From: an uncultured Planctomycetota bacterium
GTDB lineage: Bacteria; Planctomycetota; Planctomycetia; Pirellulales; Thermoguttaceae
Length of the DNA: 45,179 nucleotides
Assembly: GCA_900318195.1 (NCBI GenBank)
Contig: ONJR01000188.1
Span: 1-45,179 of the forward strand
Direction: 5' to 3'
Shown: positions 44,084-45,179 of the stretch, piece after piece
How positions within the stretch are numbered: position 1 is the stretch's first letter
Layout of the letters: every line of letters starts with the position of its first letter
Notes under the pieces: generated by a model
Told to the model about the DNA's origin: nothing
What the model saw: the letters and a program-made list of their open reading frames with translations, nothing else
Databases searched by the model: none
Position numbers and translations under genes: made by a program

Positions 44084-45179
44084 TTACATTTGGACGGTTT
44101 CGCCGCCTTCCGGAGTACCCATAGCGCCCCACACGCCGTACGGGCTCTTACCGATGCACTGCGTGCTGGTCGCGGAGAGATCGCCGCAGTCGACGGTGTC
44201 GGAGACAAAGCGCACGGAGCCGTCCGCCATGCCGACGTTGACGCCGCCGGAGTGATAGCTATTCGCGGGATAGATAGCGCCCCACTGACCGTTCGTAGTC
44301 GCCATGCAGCTGGGCGCGTTCGGGGGTAGAACGGTGTGGAACCCGTTCCATCCGCGTCCGTCTTGATAGAAGTTACCGCGCCACTGGTCGCAGGTGCTGA
44401 CGAGCTTATTGGGATCGTTGGGGTCGCGCGCGTTATTCATGCAGACGTCCGGGTGGCAATCGAGGTCGCCGGTGTAGAAGTTGTTGACGGTAGCAGAGCC
44501 GCCCCTAACATTGGAGGAGTAATATCCGTCCGGCGCGCTTGCTGATTCGCTTACCGCCGCAGTATTGGAAGTGCCGTCGGTACACGCGGAGATCGGTTTC
44601 CAGTCGTACTGGTGGAATAGACCGCGCTTATTGCACTTTTTCGTGGAGACGCTGACGTAGTTCGGATGGTTCCACGGCGCGTCGAGCTTACTTGTACCGT
44701 CGCCTAGCGAGTACATGATGTTAGTTCGCGCGTTCTGAGCGTGGATAGAGGGCGACTTGCCGTTCGGTTCAGAGGGGCAGATTAGACCGGCAATACGATT
44801 TTTAAAGACCTCGTGTTCGAAGAAACCACCGTTCCAAGTATTCACTTGACCGTCTTTCTGTTTGCGATCTTGTTCCAGAATGACGGAATATCGCGCCGAT
44901 TCTTCCATAAAGGGAAGGAGCGGAATCGTCACGCTGAAAGGCGCGTATTTGTCCCATCCATGCGACGCGAAAGGCGCCATTGTTGGGAACGTGCCTTGGT
45001 TGGCGTCGACGTAGTTGTGTAGCGCAAGCGCGACCTGCTTGATCTGGTTCGTGCACTGCATACGGCGCGCCGCTTCACGAGCCGCCTGGACGGCCGGCAG
45101 AAGCAGACCGATAAGAATACCGATAATAGCGATGACGACGAGGAGCTCAACGAGCGTGAAGCCGTATTTCTTGCCCCCC
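44084..45179 (-). CDS. DUF1559 pseudopilin-like protein, 5' end outside the window
   Basis: The reading frame is open to the window edge; about 365 residues are visible. Near the edge it reads KKYGFTLVELLVVIAIIGIL, the prepilin cleavage and methylation motif, with Glu five residues after the processing Gly-Phe site, then LLLPAVQAAREAARRMQCTN, the planctomycete DUF1559 (SBP_bac_10-like) signature. The C-terminus has SYHSGGVNVGMADGSVRFVSD, the usual H-x-G-G-x-N...DGSV end. An ATG at 45061 is internal. These proteins form very large planctomycete families and are thought to be pilin-like or surface proteins handled by type II secretion machinery. Only a few N-terminal residues are missing. Confidence 0.93.
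   Translation of the reverse strand, partial: GGKKYGFTLVELLVVIAIIGILIGLLLPAVQAAREAARRMQCTNQIKQVALALHNYVDANQGTFPTMAPFASHGWDKYAPFSVTIPLLPFMEESARYSVILEQDRKQKDGQVNTWNGGFFEHEVFKNRIAGLICPSEPNGKSPSIHAQNARTNIMYSLGDGTSKLDAPWNHPNYVSVSTKKCNKRGLFHQYDWKPISACTDGTSNTAAVSESASAPDGYYSSNVRGGSATVNNFYTGDLDCHPDVCMNNARDPNDPNKLVSTCDQWRGNFYQDGRGWNGFHTVLPPNAPSCMATTNGQWGAIYPANSYHSGGVNVGMADGSVRFVSDTVDCGDLSATSTQCIGKSPYGVWGAMGTPEGGETVQM

Noticed and set aside
1..45179. CRISPR arrays, tRNA or rRNA genes, insertion sequences
   Set aside because: No regularly spaced repeats, cloverleaf sequences, rRNA motifs, transposase genes or terminal repeats with target duplications were found.

Overview
The window reads as chromosomal DNA from a member of the Planctomycetota. 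Three protein types point that way. At the right edge is a DUF1559 pseudopilin-like protein with a prepilin motif and an H-x-G-G-x-N / DGSV C-terminus. At 17.3 kb is a LEPR-XLL-like protein carrying FG-GAP repeats and a dockerin. Many other genes encode very large secreted proteins of unknown function. Coding DNA is rich in GCGC/CGCG, and promoters look sigma70-like (TTGACN, 16-18 nt, TATAAT-like). No tRNA, rRNA, CRISPR array, insertion sequence or intact phage gene was found.

Layout, 0-20.5 kb (+ strand): a secretin of the type II/III outer-membrane family; a large secreted protein with a glycosidase-like central region; a Cys-Pro-rich secreted protein; a secreted protein ending in a thioredoxin fold without cysteines; a translationally coupled pair made of an SbcD/YhaO-like phosphoesterase homologue with a ruined metal site and a 1559-residue YhaN/SbcC-like membrane ATPase with a long acidic tail; and an FG-GAP/cohesin-like/dockerin protein.

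20.5-25.1 kb (- strand): a regulatory cluster (LuxR-type response regulator, STAS anti-anti-sigma factor, RsbW-like anti-sigma ATPase) and, under its own promoter, a VIT/vWA secreted protein.

25.1-34.3 kb: a decayed YbiA/NADAR-like pseudogene, a candidate small RNA with its own promoter and terminator, and then two tandem copies of a two-gene cassette. Each cassette encodes two secreted helical proteins with C-terminal thioredoxin-like domains that lack CxxC. Both copies have a promoter and a shared leader element whose hairpin stem shows compensatory base changes.

34.3-45.2 kb: a GH78 alpha-L-rhamnosidase, a membrane nucleotide-sugar 4,6-dehydratase (FlaA1/CapD family), and on the - strand a DUF4091 glycosidase-like protein, a small lipoprotein and the DUF1559 protein, which is cut by the window end.

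Common theme (inference): export and the cell surface. The secretin and pseudopilin-like protein belong to export machinery. The rhamnosidase and DUF4091 protein suggest use of complex glycans, and the dehydratase suggests surface polysaccharide synthesis. The observations most worth following are the inactive-nuclease/ATPase pair, the duplicated cassette with its covarying leader, and the repeated loss of CxxC from thioredoxin-like domains.
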